Shown: positions 23,554 to 38,085 of the stretch, piece by piece
How the letters are laid out: the number at the start of each line of letters is the position of its first letter
How positions within the stretch are numbered: the first letter of the stretch is position 1
Assembly: GCF_003254395.2 (NCBI RefSeq)
Contig: NC_037651.1
Span: forward strand, 10,467,001-10,531,000
DNA from: Apis mellifera
Taxonomy: Eukaryota > Arthropoda > Insecta > Hymenoptera > Apidae
DNA length: 64,000 bases
Direction: 5' to 3'
Notes under the pieces: model-generated
What the model was told of the DNA's origin: nothing
The model's input: the letters and a program-made list of their open reading frames with translations, nothing else
Databases searched by the model: none
Program-made: the position numbers and the translations under genes

Positions 23554-26500
23554 TCACTCGTGGAATATTCGTGAAATACTTACATTTGCTATCGTATTAC
23601 GCATATAGTGCTTATTCTTGTACTCGTTATTAATTCATACGTATTCGATCACGTTATTACCTTGAAATGGATCGTTAACGCGCTAATATATATTATGAAT
23701 CGCGGCAAAACATTCAATTCATCAATTCTTCTATAATCAATCCAACGAAATGAACGCACTATTGTTTTTTCTTTTAAAAATTGATCTTTGAATCTCTCTC
23801 TCTCTTTCTCTCTCTCTCTCTCGATTCATTTATCTCTTTATCTAAATAAATTAAATATATTATTTATCTATGATATATATATATCTAGATATCTACTTTA
23901 TCTATTCATATCTTTCAATTTCAAAGCATGGAATTTAATTTCACTAAACTGGGAAATTTAAATATTTAAATATCACGTTTTATTTGATGTTGAGATCGTT
24001 GAAGTCACGAAATTAAAAAATCACCAATACATCTAATATCAATATAGGATAGGTATATGTGATACCATTCAGATTCTCGTGCAGAAGATAAGAAGCTGAC
24101 GGGACCATATTTAACTCTATTCGTTCAATTTGTCTCGATTAATTAATCAATTATATACAGAAATAATTTGTTATCTATCAACGGTCGTTATTGCAAACGT
24201 GACACTCGATCTCGATTTTTTTTTATATAATACGCGATACTGCCAAAAATCTTCGATCCTATTCACCTCGATAATCGCTTTAAGTTAATCGATTAAAAAA
24301 GTGCATGCTTGATTGTCTCCTTTTTTCCTTCCACTTACGAATGAGCTCAACCAATTCCAATTACGCACAAAAGCGTCCCTCGACGCTGTAATTAATCGTC
24401 CTACATAAACGAGTATGTCGAGTATAACTCATTAGCGCACCTTTTTCTAATCTTGGCACAACAAACTTTACAAGCTGTATAACAGTTTCTTATTCTATAA
24501 TTATTAGATTAAACTTATTATATAAACCGTTTCGTATGTTGTATTTTCGAGAAAGATATGAGAATCGGATCAATGAAATTGACCATGTATCGTATATTTT
24601 ATCGAACAAAGGGGACCGTGACTTGATTTTCAATTCGAGCATCTATTACGTGTTTGCGTGTTTTTTCTAATATACACTTTAATACAATTTTGCGATTGTT
24701 TGTGAATTTTCGATCGATATCTTGCCAAACGCAAGTCGATGTACGTAATCGTTATTAAGTTGTTATTAGATATGCAAGCAAGAGTTTCACGATTATTGTT
24801 AATGTGTTAGCAGAACGGAAGATATATACGCGAGAGAAAATGGTTTGTTGGCCGATTGCCGAGAAGCTAAAAGAGTATATTCGAGGATATAGAATGATGA
24901 AGCGATGATACGAAACGCGAAAAATCAAAAAAATTCGAAGAAAAAAATATTGCATTTTAATCCGTGTTTACGGATAAACGCCTTTTTCCTTGAGTAATTA
25001 CTTACCGATTATTATTCTCTTTCGCTCACGTTGTGCACTTGAAATCATGGTTACATCGGTGAAAAATGGAACGTCACGAATCAATGTCATTGTCGATGTT
25101 GTTAAAAGTAAGAAGGCATGTCTATTCTACCGCGAAAAGTCAGATTTATCCGACGGAAGCTGTGCGCGCCAGAGTTGCAGTTATTTTCGCAGCATGAGTA
25201 CAGTGGAGAGCAGAGAAATCGACTTGACGTACCATCGCGTTTTTATATTTTCGATTACGAGTTTTTGATTGTAACAGCGGTCCAAAAAAAAAACAACAGT
25301 GTACGTGCCAATAACGAGATTCGTTAGATAAGGTAATGTCGATTAGAGCGAGATAATCGATCGAGCTCGTAACAAAGGAAATATAATAATATACATATAT
25401 ACATATATATATAATATAACATTATTTATTAAAATTATACATATATATGTATATATATATATACATACACTATGTATAATATACATACAAATGCATGTAT
25501 GCGTATGCATTTAATACGTAAGTGTATACATATACATGCACAATTATTTTTTGTAATCGAATTAAAAATGGACGAGCTGTTTTAACAAGTCCAATCGAAT
25601 AAAGGCTAATTAAAATAACGCATAAGATATAAAATAACACGTCGAGTTACTATCGTATCGGATTAAGGAGGGTCTTCTACATATATATATATATATATAT
25701 ATATATAAGTTCAGGAAACATTATATTTTGTGTGCGTGCATAGTCTGCGTAACTCTAACGATCGATAACTAGTCCAAATGATCCTCTCACCGTAACGTGC
25801 AATCATGTTCGTATTAATATATTGTAAGATATATATTGTACCTCATATGAAAGATTGTCTTTGCTGAAATAAAGACAAGATATTTATTCATATAACTTAC
25901 AACATATATATTTTGATCATTAACGATCGCTACTTTCTACACAGTTTTACCTTTTTCGTTAGAATATTGATCGCGTTGAATTCCAATTATCGAATTGTTA
26001 TTTCTCTCTCTATATATATATATCCCGAGTTTATTTCCATTATAAAATTATTTCTTTAGACGAATTTATCATAGAATTATTATTGCACGGTAACAGATTA
26101 CCGATCGCGCAAAAAGGAAATTTTTCTTGATCGAATGGTTAAATTGTGAGTGGATTGATTGAAATTGGGGATTGCGAGAAGGGGCGAGAAAGAAAGAAGA
26201 AAAAAAAGGAGAAAAAAAAAGAACAGAGGAGGAGGAAGAAGAAAGGAAAAGTATAAGTATAATAATATAAAAATGTGATTGATCGGAAAAATAAGACCTC
26301 GTAATGGTTAGAGAATAAAATAATATAAAGGAAAAAATAAAGGAAGGGAAGTGAAAAACTGTGACACTGACTGGGATGGTAAACGATATTGTTACCGGCA
26401 CGAGGTGACGATAAAAGATGGCAGGTGCACTCAGGCTCGGAGGAAATCAATATTGAGAGAAGATTGGTAGAGGGGTTGAGGTGCATCGAAGCATCCCCCC

Positions 26501-26827
26501 ATAAGAGAGAGCCACGGAAAGTTAGGAACGCGCCGATATAGCGGCCGAGCTGAGGAAAACGGTGGAAAATGTCATAGTCTCGTGGACGGACATAATTTCG
26601 AGCGAATAATAACGATAACGAATACGAATACTCCTTGATTTTTCATCCATCTTTCTTTCCGTCCGTTTCTCCGCTGTCCCGCCTCGTTCGTTATCTGGTC
26701 GGTTCCCGTCTGCTCCCTTTTCGCTCGAAAACTCGGTGTTTCGAAGCGACGTGTTTCGTCCTCGGTACAGTGACTCGATAAATTGTAAGTGATAGTGTGC
26801 AGTGATTACGCGATCGTGTTGGACAAG
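23554..26827. other. 3' UTR of the WBP1/VOPP1-like gene, intergenic, and 5' region of the M13 peptidase
   Basis: 3.3 kb without a supported coding exon. CT repeat at about 23797-23822, TA-rich stretch about 25380-25480, (AT)n at 25681-25706. An AATAAA at 25868-25873 could end a long 3' UTR. From about 26160 a purine-rich tract (AGAAAGAAG, GGAGGAGGAAG) precedes the CpG-rich 26500-26830 stretch that probably holds the promoter and 5' UTR of the peptidase gene. Open frames here have no family resemblance. Confidence 0.5.
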
Positions 26828-29800
26828 ATGTCGGTGAAGGTGAGTGATACGAATTGAAGAAACAGATGGATAAGAATGTTGTTCCAGAATCACCGTCCGA
26901 TCAGAATCGGACGATCGGATGACGGATAGACGATTCCGTTTCAATCGATTCCGAATAGCGATCGAGTTTCGATCCCGTACCTTTTACCTTACATTTAATT
27001 CCTTTATCTTTTTTTTTTTTTCTTTTTTTCTTATAAAGTGTTATCCTATCAACTGCGTATCTCGACTCGTTACGTAACAAATGTAATACGAACGATTTTC
27101 CCGGATAAGATTCTTCCCTCGGATTATCCATATGCACTACTTCCGAATTTGACAGTACGTTATCGCGTAAACAATCCATCATTCGTCATCGATATACATA
27201 TATATATATATATTATACGCGTATTCTCGTACCAACTTAAATTATATATAATTTTTTTTCTCATTCTCGTACGACGATGTACCATTGATATACCATCTCG
27301 TGCTATTGACGCGTTCTGATTTTACGCAACACGCAAAATCGAACAGAACTATCGAGGTATATACTTATTATACGATGTTGGAATTAAAAAAAAGAGAGAG
27401 AGAGAAAAAATCGCGTTAAATCCTCCATACGATTAGATGCGATAATATTGAAGTTTGCTTTGGTTGAAGATATTTTATCAGTGTTGAAATAGAAATTCGA
27501 ACTACGGATAAAGTAACGTGTAACGTTCGCGATATCGTATGTTTGAAAAAGAGAAATTATTCAATTGGCAATTGTCGCGTCTCACAGATACGAATATGTA
27601 CCGTGAATACGAGGGAACACAATATGAGGCAGAAAGCATTTTAATCGTATTAACGAGGCTACAAGTGTCCGTTTCCTGTTAGGAGGTCAGAGACGAAACA
27701 AGCAACTCGATTGTAGACGCGTGCGCGCTCTTCTTCGGATCCTCGTGTTCCCTCGCGTGTACTTGCTCGCGTGTACGTAGTTTGCAGTTTCAACACGAAC
27801 GTTCGTCGTGTTTCTTTCGCAAAGTGTCTCCTCTGTTTTCCTTTTTTCAAAGAATTATTATTTATACATGTCGATATCTTATCTTTTCTCGACAATTATT
27901 ATTATTTATCGTCGATTTTGTTTTCGTTTTCGCAAAAATCAAGAATGTAGAATAATTAAAAATAATATAATTTTCAATAACGTAGTTTATTCGCGCGGAT
28001 TTAAATCTTTTCGCGGATTTTGATAATTTTCATCGAAGAAGAGGCTAATCTGAAAATGCTGAAAACTAAATATGTAATATATAACATTTTCTATACTCGA
28101 TGCTACGATTGCAAACAATCATATGGATTTGGATAGAATCGAAAAATTCACCGCGAGGATCGATATACAATCAATTGTATCTTCGTTCGAATTTATCTGT
28201 ATTTATCCGTACTTTGGTTTCGTTCGTAGTTGGAATAAAGTTCAGTACTTGCGATTTACGCTTACGCGCATCCATCGTTGGAGAAGACAATCATGCGTTG
28301 TTCCTTCGAGACGAATAAAGAATCTACGTGTTTTTTTTTCCCTACTTTATTCGACTGTTCATATATATATATATTCTTAATTTAGAATTTTCTACTTCGT
28401 TATTTCGTTACACGCTGCGTAAACAATTTCAAGTAGCGAAGTAGACGCGTTTTCTCTCTCTTGTTTTATTTCCGTTGATGACTTGTAACACGTGATCAAC
28501 GTATATCGTTTGCCTCTATCCCATTTTATGCGATCGCACGAACGGACTATAATACGAGCGTTCGTTCATTTCCATAATTGGGAACAATTCGGTTTAAAAC
28601 GAATTTTGCAGGAATTTCGCGACTTTTAAAAAAAACTGGCCGGCAATTAATTACATTATCTCGTATTATACGGCTGTGTATATTGTGTAATAACAAGGCT
28701 TTATCTTTGCCAAAGTCGTTCCGTGTCAATTCGTAAAAGAATGTGGAAAAGAAGGGATGCCTATCTATGATAAATAAACGCAAAAATAAATTAATTTACA
28801 TACATATATATATATATATAGGCGTTACGAGCATGATTTAATACGTTTATAATTTTGTCTTAGATGATGATGTACAAGCAAGCCGAGTTCGAGGACGAAG
28901 ATAGCAGTAGCATCGGTTCCGTGGCTTTGAACAGCGAGGGCATTAGCACATCGGCCACGCATATACGATACAATTCGGTTAGTAATTGAACTCGAGAGAG
29001 GGAAACCCCTTTTTTTTTTTTTTTCCATCATTTCGTGAAAGCAAAGCGCGTACGTCCGCGTACGCGACGTTTCTGTTAAAGATAACACTGTTAACAGGAG
29101 CGAAAAAGAGTTAAAGAATTACAATTAGTATGTAATGCAATATGTACTACAAGTATGATACGTATCGTAGGGGATCTCGTTGTGGAGAGCGAGAAGCGCT
29201 CTCGAGAGATGTCTTTTCATCATTTGCGCGGGCCTGCTGTTGATGGTGATGATGCTCTCGATAGTGATCAGCAGCAAGAACGGTTGGGACGAGGCCCAGA
29301 TACTTCACGTTACCTCCCATGGAGAAAGTAAGAGGTGGAACGCGGTTCCAAAGTCGCGAGTTTTTAATTTATGCAAGTCGTGAAGATAAGAATTTATCGA
29401 TTCGGAGTGTGGCGGTGGTGGCCCATGTGTTTGTTCCAGATGGTACCCACTGTTTAACCGAGCACTGCATTACGATTGCCGCCTCCATTATAAACAGCAT
29501 AGATCGCTCGGTCGATCCATGCGACGATTTTTACGAATACGCGTGCGGCGGTTGGATCAAGAAGAATCCAATACCGGATGGGAACAGCATGTGGGGAACG
29601 TTCGACAAGTTCGAGCAAGAAAATCAGCTAATTGTGAAAAATGTCCTTGGTAAAAGAGGGGGAAAATCCTTGGTAGTAAAAATCCTTCTTGGTATCTTTG
29701 CTGGTTGTTAAAATTATTATCTGTTATTAAATTAGGATCGATCTTTTTTCTTTCTTCTCTCCCTCCCTGTATTTCATCCCCTCCATTCTCCTCGTTTCTT

Positions 29801-31019
29801 CATTTCTCATACTTTTTCTCTTATCTGTAGAGAAACCATTGGTCGAGATGAAATCAAAGGCCGAGAAAAAGGCAAAGTATTATTTCCTCTCGTGTATGGA
29901 CGCGAACGATACGATCGAAACGCTCGGCGCGAAACCGATGCTGGACTTGTTGGATACTATCGGTGGATGGAACGTTTCTGGCAAATTCAATATAAGCGAA
30001 TGGTCTTTGCAGAACAGTATGCATATTCTGCAAAATGTTTACAACATGGATGGTTTATTTACATGGGCGGTAAACGAAGATGATCGAAATAGTAGCAGAC
30101 ACATTATACAAGTAAGAAACGAAGATGGATATTTCGAAAAGTGAAGCGAGAACAACGTTCGAACAATTTTTTTTAAAAAAAAAAAAAAAATTCCGATTTC
30201 TTCGACTTTCAAGATCGATCAGGGAGGTTTAACGCTGCCAACCGCTGACGATTATCTCAACATCACCGAACACGGTAAAGTGTTGGCTGCTTATTTGGAA
30301 TACATGACAAAGGTACACGCAACGCGAATGATTATCGTTTCGTTTTTTTCTCGTATCTCCATTTTTTCGCCCTCTTTCTCCGCCAAATAAATCACGTTGA
30401 TTCACGAGTATACAGGTACACGTTTGCAGATCGGCGAGCTGTTAGGCGGTGAGACGAACTCGACGAGGAAACAGATGCAGGACGTGATACAGTTCGAAAC
30501 GAAATTAGCGCGGATCATGACATCGCCCGAGAATCGTCGGGACAAAGAAAAGCTTTACAATTTGATGTCGTTGAACGAACTTCAACGTAAAGCGCCATTC
30601 GTAAGTACACGAGTCGATGAGAGCCGCGCGTCGGAATCGGAATCAACTTACGTTTCAACGCGTTTTTTCACCTTCGACAAATAGTATGAAAAGTATAGTA
30701 GAGTATACTAGAATATAGATAGTACGGATAGAGTGTAGACGGAGAGTGAGTACGTAAGTAGATGGAATATCCACACCGTCCTAATAATTGAGGATTCGCT
30801 TAATTTTTCTAGATGTCGTGGGTAGACTATTTTAAAAATGCGACGCGCATCGTTAACAAGAAGATCAACGACAAGATGATGATCGTGAACTTTGCCCCGG
30901 AATATTTCATCAAATTGTCCAACCTGGTATTAGAGTACAACAAAACGAACGAAGGAAAAGTGTAAGTTTCCCTCCCCTCCCCGAAACCCTTCCCCCGTCG
31001 AAGCGAACGTATTGCATCT

Positions 31020-31058
<39 letters not shown>

Positions 31059-32733
31059 CTCTACTTTCTCCCCTTCCCTTCTCTTACCTTTCTTCCCTTT
31101 TTTTTTACTTTTTCTCTTTCTCTTTCTCTTTTCTCCCAAACAGGGTACTGAATAATTATCTGGTTTGGCAAACGGTGAAATCTCTAACCACCTGCCTGTC
31201 GAAACCGTTTCGCGACGCTTACAAGGGGCTGAGGAAAGCTTTGATCGGTTTGGAAGGCCAGGAGCAGCAATGGCGTTATTGCGTCAGCGATACGCATAAC
31301 GCGATGGGTTTTGCGATCGGTGCCATGTTCGTTAGAGAAGTTTTCCATGGAAAGAGCAAACCCATGGTTAATTTACACTCACTTATATATATATATATAT
31401 ACTTTTCGATGATAATAATAATAACAATAATGATGATAATATAAATTACACACGTGCTCTCCGTTTCTCCCTATTTTCGTTCGGGAGCACGTTGACGAAT
31501 TCGAGTTTAAATCGCGAACGAAATCGATTCCAGGCGGAGAAGATGATCGACCAAATACGGAAAGCTTTTACCAAGAATTTCAAGAATCTGGACTGGATGG
31601 ACCCGATAACGAGACGGGCAGCCGAGGAGAAAGCGAACGCGATCACCGACATGGTCGGTTTCCCCAATTTTATCTTGAACCCGTCCGAGCTCGACGAGCG
31701 TTACAAGGATCTGACGATCAAGCAAAACGAATACTTTCAAAATAACATACGGGTGAATAAGTATAATTTACGAAAGAATTTAGAAAAGTTGGATCAACCC
31801 GTGAACAGGACCACCTGGATCATGACTCCGCCAACGGTGAACGCTTATTACTGGCCTACGAAGAATCAGATGGTTTTCCCTGCTGGTATACTTCAGAGCC
31901 CGTTCTACGATATGGAAAATCCCAACAGTTTGAACTTCGGCGGTATAGGAGTCGTGATGGGACACGAATTGACTCACGCGTTCGACGATCAAGGTTAGTA
32001 TAGACGCAGCATCTATTTATAATTGCGCAAAAGAAAAAATATATATATATATGCATATGTATGTGTACATGTATGTATTTATTCGTCGTTTCGATGATTC
32101 TTAGGAAGAGAGTACGATTTGCATGGAAACTTGAATCATTGGTGGAACAATGCCACGATAGAGAGATTCAAGAATAGAACGAAGTGTTTCGTCGAGCAGT
32201 ACAGCAATTTCGAGATAAATGGCCGACACGTGAACGGATTGCAGACATTGGGTTAGTCTCGTTACCAAAATTCGCAAAATATCGTATACACAATATATAT
32301 ACACGTATTGTCATTATTACGTACGATTTTCATTTTCATTGCAGGGGAAAATATCGCGGATAACGGTGGTCTTAAAGCAGCGTATCACGCGTATCTCTCG
32401 ATCCCAAAAAGCTACAAAGATCAGCTACCCTTGCCAGGTCTTAATTTGACGCATCGACAATTGTTCTTTCTGAATTTTGCTCAGGTAAAATTCGTTTCAT
32501 CCCCAATCAATCTTTTCATCGAACGTGAAGGGGATGGTAAACGTGTTTGTTCTCAGGTTTGGTGTTCCGCCATAATGTCCGAGGCGGTAGCCCTTCAAAT
32601 CGAGAAAGACGCCCATTGCCCGTCGAAGTACAGAGTGATAGGATCGCTCTCGAATCTACCAGAATTCGCTGCCGAATTCAATTGTCCCGAGGGCTCGCGG
32701 ATGAATCCGGTTCACAAGTGCGAAGTGTGGTAA
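26828..32733 (+). CDS. Neprilysin-type M13 metallopeptidase (type II membrane ectoenzyme)
   Basis: Zinc endopeptidase of family M13 (neprilysin / endothelin-converting enzyme), which cleaves small peptides such as neuropeptides outside the cell. Thirteen exons: 26828-26839, 28864-28977, 29171-29327, 29440-29649, 29831-30111, 30214-30312, 30430-30600, 30813-30961, 31144-31366, 31534-31993, 32105-32251, 32345-32484, 32557-32733; total 779 residues. It has a short cytosolic N terminus, a signal-anchor helix at about residues 56-77, then CLTEHC and DPCDDFYEYACGGW of the M13_N domain. Catalytic motifs are complete: NAYYW (substrate binding, Asn 575), GHELTHAFDDQG (zinc ligands His 616 and His 620, base Glu 617), GENIADNGG (zinc ligand Glu 676, Asp 680), and C-terminal CEVW. 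The N-to-H spacing of 41 residues equals that of human neprilysin. The first coding exon has only four codons (MSVK) and a 2 kb intron follows. I cannot say which insect Nep orthologue it is. Confidence 0.93.
26840..28863 (+). other. Intron 1 of the neprilysin gene
   Basis: 2 kb intron, CpG-rich compared with the left part of the window. Several open frames appear on both strands but none resembles a known family or starts with a good context. No repeats beyond short AT and GA tracts. Confidence 0.55.
30980..31142. repeat. Pyrimidine tract with (TC)n at a neprilysin intron
   Basis: Almost the whole intron between exons 8 and 9 is pyrimidine on the plus strand, including about 28 bp of TC repeat at 31023-31050, running up to the acceptor. 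Confidence 0.85.
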
Positions 32734-32874
32734 TGCATCCCGTTTTTTCCTCTAGAAAATCCATTGTCGATGTGAAAAACGATTGCATCGTTTCGATCCC
32801 CATATGATGTAATGTACGGTATATATATATATATATCGTGAACGAGTCGTTGTCAAAACTGAAACAAGCAAACA

Positions 32875-32880
32875 AATAAA
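32875..32880 (+). terminator. Polyadenylation signal AATAAA of the neprilysin gene
   Basis: Canonical hexamer about 140 bp after the neprilysin stop codon, following a short TA repeat. Orientation and distance fit a short 3' UTR. Confidence 0.55.
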
Positions 32881-35800
32881 AAAAATGCTTCCGCTTCTAT
32901 CTTCAGAGCTAGCGGCTCTTCCTTCGACGTTTCGATCTTTATTCGGTTACGAGATAAAAAAAACGAGGACGTTTCGCGGCGACAAAAGCAAAGAGCTCTC
33001 GATTCGCGCTTTCATTCACAATTTTCCCAATCGTAATTTCCTCCACGTGGGAATTGGATTCGTAAAACGGAGTATATTTCCACGAATAAAAGGAACGTCG
33101 AAAAAAAACGTGGAAGCGAACGTAGAAACGAATCCAGTTTGCGACAACTTGTGATTTTATCGTGGTTTTAAATTTAATCAACGTCCATTTCGCCAATTCG
33201 TGATTTATTCGAAAATTCTAGCGAATAAATCGAGTATTCATTCAAGATCTCTTACGCGGCTCTTATGCGCGTTTCGACGTATCGGTAATCCGTTTAAACA
33301 GTGTACCCGAGACGAATCAGCTTCGAGGCTGGAGAATTAGAAAGATACTAGGACCATATACGGTTATACGAATCGTTCAATTTCCCCGTACGACGTCGCT
33401 TGCGTCGCGCCAATGTTTTTCACTAACGAATAAATTCACTATGGTTCATCGCGATTCACTGGAAATGTTCGATCGAATTGAATCGACCGACCGACCGACC
33501 GACTAACCGATCGACCGACCGACCGATCGACCGATCGAACAATCGGCCAACTGACCGACTTTACACTTTGTGCCACAAGCGAGCATGTTTCCACGCGGTA
33601 AATTTTTGACTGATTTTTCACTTTTATACTTGAAATCGGTTATATTGATTATCCGTTCAAAACGATTCGACTGATCGATTCGCGTTACAATTTTAACGTT
33701 ACCACGCTATTTACAATAAATTTACAGTACGCAACTATATATTTGCTCGAAACTCAACGCGTATAAAGATATACGCGTTTTGCAATTCTTCTGTCTTTGA
33801 TTAATCTCTCCTCGCCAGAACACATATCCACCACATATCTATCCGATATTGACACGGTGCGTTATTAACTAAACAAAAGAAATTAAAAGGACGATAATTT
33901 TAAAAAAAGGAAGGAAAGAAGTTGAAGGAAATAAAAATGAATGAAAAAGAAAATAGAATGATTAATTCACTCAGTTTAAAATTCTTTCTATACGTTTCTC
34001 TCGTAATTCGTAATGGAGAAGCAATGTTCACGGATCTCGATGAGCCATGGCGATCACAAACAGCGTAATTTCTGCAGGCAGGAAGTTAAGATCTTAGCTT
34101 AAGAAATTAAATTTTCTAAAAAAAGAAAAAAAAAACTACGTGCTACATATACATATATATATGTATATATATGTGTATATAGTTTATATATAGGATGGAA
34201 CCAATATTTGTTGAGCAATGTTCGAAGAATCGCTACGAACGTTCGAACATATTATAATATATACGTATATAAATGTATGTATATATTTCAAATATGTATG
34301 TTAAACGCGTATACGAGTTTTATCAAGTTGTATCTCCAAAGACGAGAAGTAGAATTTCGATTGTTGCAAGAACAAATAAACTTCATCTTCTATCGTACTT
34401 TTAGTCGACGTTATCGTACAGATACGTACATTTTGACGCGGTTTAGATATTTAATTAGATATTCCAAATTTTCATTTTTTACTTCCTTCGTTTCCACGAC
34501 CATCATCGGTCATTCGAACGTTCGTAGTTGAACGAGAAAGAAGAAGAAACGACTAGTGGAAAAAAAATTACCCGCATTTCATGCTCGACTAATTTTTCTT
34601 TGTCTCGATTCGACGACGAATAAAAATACAAATTGACGACGGCCTCTTGTTGTCTTCTGCGTACATATTTTATAAAAGAATGCAATAAAGTTCGGCGAAC
34701 AAGTGTTGTGCGTCTGAATGAGAAAAATTCTTAGAAATATTACATAATATTCGAAAACATATGTTTCTTAACGACGCACATGTAAATCAAATAAAAAAAA
34801 AAAAAAAAAAAAAAAACAAAACAAATGAAATAACGAGAATTTTATTAGCAATTAAAGGAAAAGAAAAAAAAAAAAAGAAAAAAAGAATGGAATACACGAG
34901 AAATTCGTATAATTTTTTGCATTTCCTTTCTGTCTATCTGTCCTCCTCCTTCCTTTATTCTTACGAATCGCAATCAAATTTCAAAAGATGAATTAACATC
35001 TTAAAAAAATTTCGTTTTATCGATCTGTGCTACCGTATTAACGGACGAGGAATAATCGTGTGAAAAATTACGGATCCGAAGAACGATAAACGATACGAGC
35101 ACGGTTCGATTCGATCGATCGGAAGAATCGTCTCAACTTTCGATCTTTTTCCTTTCATTCTCGATCGAATCCGTATCGAGAGAAATTTTTAGAAAACGTC
35201 GAGCTACAAAAAGATGGTAAATTTAAAAAAACGAGTCGGCCAATTTGTCGAGAATCGTTATTTTGCAAACACGACACATTGCAGAAATGTTATTTTAAGA
35301 GTCGAGTAGCGATCAGTGGTTCGAACGATACGGCAAACCGTACCGAATTTATCGATAAAAAAACACGTTCGAAACACGTTCGAAACGTTTTAAATAATCA
35401 AAATCACAAGTACAAAGTCGAGAATTTAATCCACCACCACCACCACTACATATTTCACGTGTTCTCCTTTTCTTTTTTTTTTTTTCTTTCTTTCTTCTTA
35501 TTCAACTTCAAGATTTCAACGTTTCAAAGATTCAATCCTTCGCGCTTTCTTTCGTAAAAAAATCGTAAGAAAAGATTGATTTTACGACTTTGTCTTGCGA
35601 TACCCGATCGATGATCAACCTAGATGAAAGGTAAACGTAGCGACGATAATCGAGTCAAGTTATTCGATCGCAAGACCACCACACTTACGTATATTCCAAT
35701 AGGTTAAATCGAATTGAAGGTGGAAGCGTTCAATCTTGAAAAATTGAACGCGATGATATATATCGATATACATACATACGTACGCGCTTACACCACGTGC

Positions 35801-36123
35801 AACCCACTATCCGATATCCAGTCGGGGGGAATATCGGCTTTGGATTGATAAATTGTAACCGTATATATTAATTTTCACCGCTCGCAAAGTATCATCAAGC
35901 GGCATTAATGTCCGTTCGAATATCTTACAAGATGGTTATAATTGGAATACTGTAAACGTAATAACCGGAGGTGTCGGAATAAATCACGGTGGCTAGCTAG
36001 CACCGGTAGTGCGTGAGTCCCTCCATTCATCATCGGGTCCGCCGTGCCGCGCCGGTCCTCGCTTTCCGTTAAATCGTTCTGCATTTTCGACGAAGAAACG
36101 CCTTTATTACGGTGCACGCACTA

Positions 36124-36154
<31 letters not shown>

Positions 36155-38050
36155 GTTCTCTCTTTCCCAAACCCCTTTCCCTGCCGTACTATACTTATAC
36201 CTGTCTAGACGAATGAATCATACGAGTATTTTCACCCACCAACCGTGTAGGTGGTACACGGAAAATTGGTCAGATTCCTCGTACGGTCTTTTAACACATT
36301 CTATATTCGTTCCGATAGTGTCGTTGTTCAAACACTCGTTTCAAACACGAAAAGATGACGAACGTATCGGTTCTCTCTCCAACTATGCACAACTTCTTCA
36401 TCTTATATTCCAACTTATAATAACTAGGAATAGTCATATATATATATATATATTCTATATATTCCGTGGAATAACCAATCGTATAAACCGTTTAAAAAGA
36501 TTCTTCGTGCGAACGATTCAAATGTTATACCGATGATTAATACGACGCTCTTATCTTACTTACCGGGATTCATCGATCACAAACGTTTTTTCGCGTAACA
36601 AGAGTCGTAATAAGAGAGAAAAAAATGTACAGATAAAAGAAGATGATACGTATTCGAGTATTCGAATTGTTTTTTTTTCTTTTTTTTTTTTTTTTTTTTT
36701 AGGAAAAAGCTCGACGGGGAAAGAAATATAATATTCGTAAAAAAATTAAAGATGAAGAAGAGCGAAGAAATAGGGATCATTTTTTCAAGCCACCTGCTGT
36801 CGATGCAGTTGGACCAAGCCTCCCTCGCGCCTCGTCGTCAGTCCTCGAACGATGACAAACGACAACTGCGATGCGTGGGGTATTCATCTAATAGGGAACA
36901 TGTGAAAGACACGATGATTTTTATGGATTTTCCCCACCCTACCCTCCCCTTTGCTCCCAACTTTCCGTTTTCTATCTTTCCACGGTTTTCAACTAACCGT
37001 TAACGTAATATTTCGAAAAAAGAAATAATAAGAGAAAAGTAAAAAAAAAAAAAAAAAATTATTCGCGAGATCGATCGAAAAGTTTTCTGTGAAATCTGAC
37101 GATTCAGCGATCGAATATGCCGATCGGGGCCGTGCATCTCGTCTTCCGTGATCGAACGTAGAGACACACGTCACAGTTCGAGAATAGTCGATTTCACTGT
37201 TTTGCAATGCATCGCGTAATGCATTTCGTAGCGAGCAAGCGATTTTCGATACAACGAAGGATTTGAATCTCGTTTTGAAAGTCGATTTGGATTTTAAATG
37301 CGCGAAAAGAAATCATTCTTCTACCTTGTTCTTCCATCCCGTGTCCTGTCGCACTTCGCTTCTTTTATTCTTATTCTCTCTCTCGACCCCTCTCTCTCTC
37401 CCTCCTTATCCGCCGTCCATCGATCGGACGGTCGGCCTGGCCGATCTAAAAATTCGATCGATTTTTTGAGCATGAGCCGTGCAAACATCGCAGATATCCT
37501 AATAAAATATTAAATCTTTCCTCTCGTAATCTTTTCCTCTCTTGAAATACATCGGATCGCGATTGAAGTTCAGTTTCGAAGGCCTTGAAATTTTGCCCAA
37601 AGATAATTTTATCGAAACTTTTTTTTCCCCCCTTTTTTTCCTATATAACTCGTTCAAATGTTAAAAAAATTCTACGAAACGGACAGATCTGCGAATAAAA
37701 TATCTTACTCGTCGATCGAGATGTGCAAAAAGCATTCGTGAACAGAATCGAAGGCGAAATTGGAGAAGAAGAAAATTGGAGAAGAGAGTGGAGGGGGGGG
37801 GGGTAGATTTAAAAAAAAAAGGAAAGAAAAAAACGAAGATAAAAGTTAAAGGATATTACGAAGGGGGAAGAAAAAGGCAATGGATGGATGACAGAAGAAA
37901 GGTGAACCTCTCTGATTAAAGGGTCGGGAAGGACGGGAAAGGGGCGCATGACGAAAGGGGGAACGAAAGGCTTGGGGTGGAGATGCGTTAAGGTGGCTAC
38001 GAGAATGGGGCATCGGTGAGGCGAAAACTGGTAGCAAAGAGAACGAGGAG
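32881..38050. other. Intergenic region left of the myoglianin upstream repeats
   Basis: About 5 kb with no supported gene. It is CpG-rich with many TCGA/CGAT words. Local features are a CCGA tetranucleotide tract (33481-33540), poly-A/poly-T runs (34788-34816, 36669-36701), (CT)n at 36128-36154 and a TA/TG patch near 34146-34195. Open frames present are short and of biased composition. Regulatory DNA for neprilysin or myoglianin may lie here but cannot be pointed to. Confidence 0.5.
33481..33540. repeat. (CCGA)n tetranucleotide repeat
   Basis: About 55 bp of GACC/GATC tetranucleotide units with interruptions, read as CGAC on the plus strand. Confidence 0.88.
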
Positions 38051-38085
38051 TTACAGGAGGAGAATACGGGTATGGAAAGGGAAGA

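Noticed and set aside
24990..25327. Two overlapping plus-strand frames of 69-92 codons after the WBP1/VOPP1-like gene
   Set aside because: No family resemblance, overlapping in different frames, probably 3' UTR or intergenic DNA.
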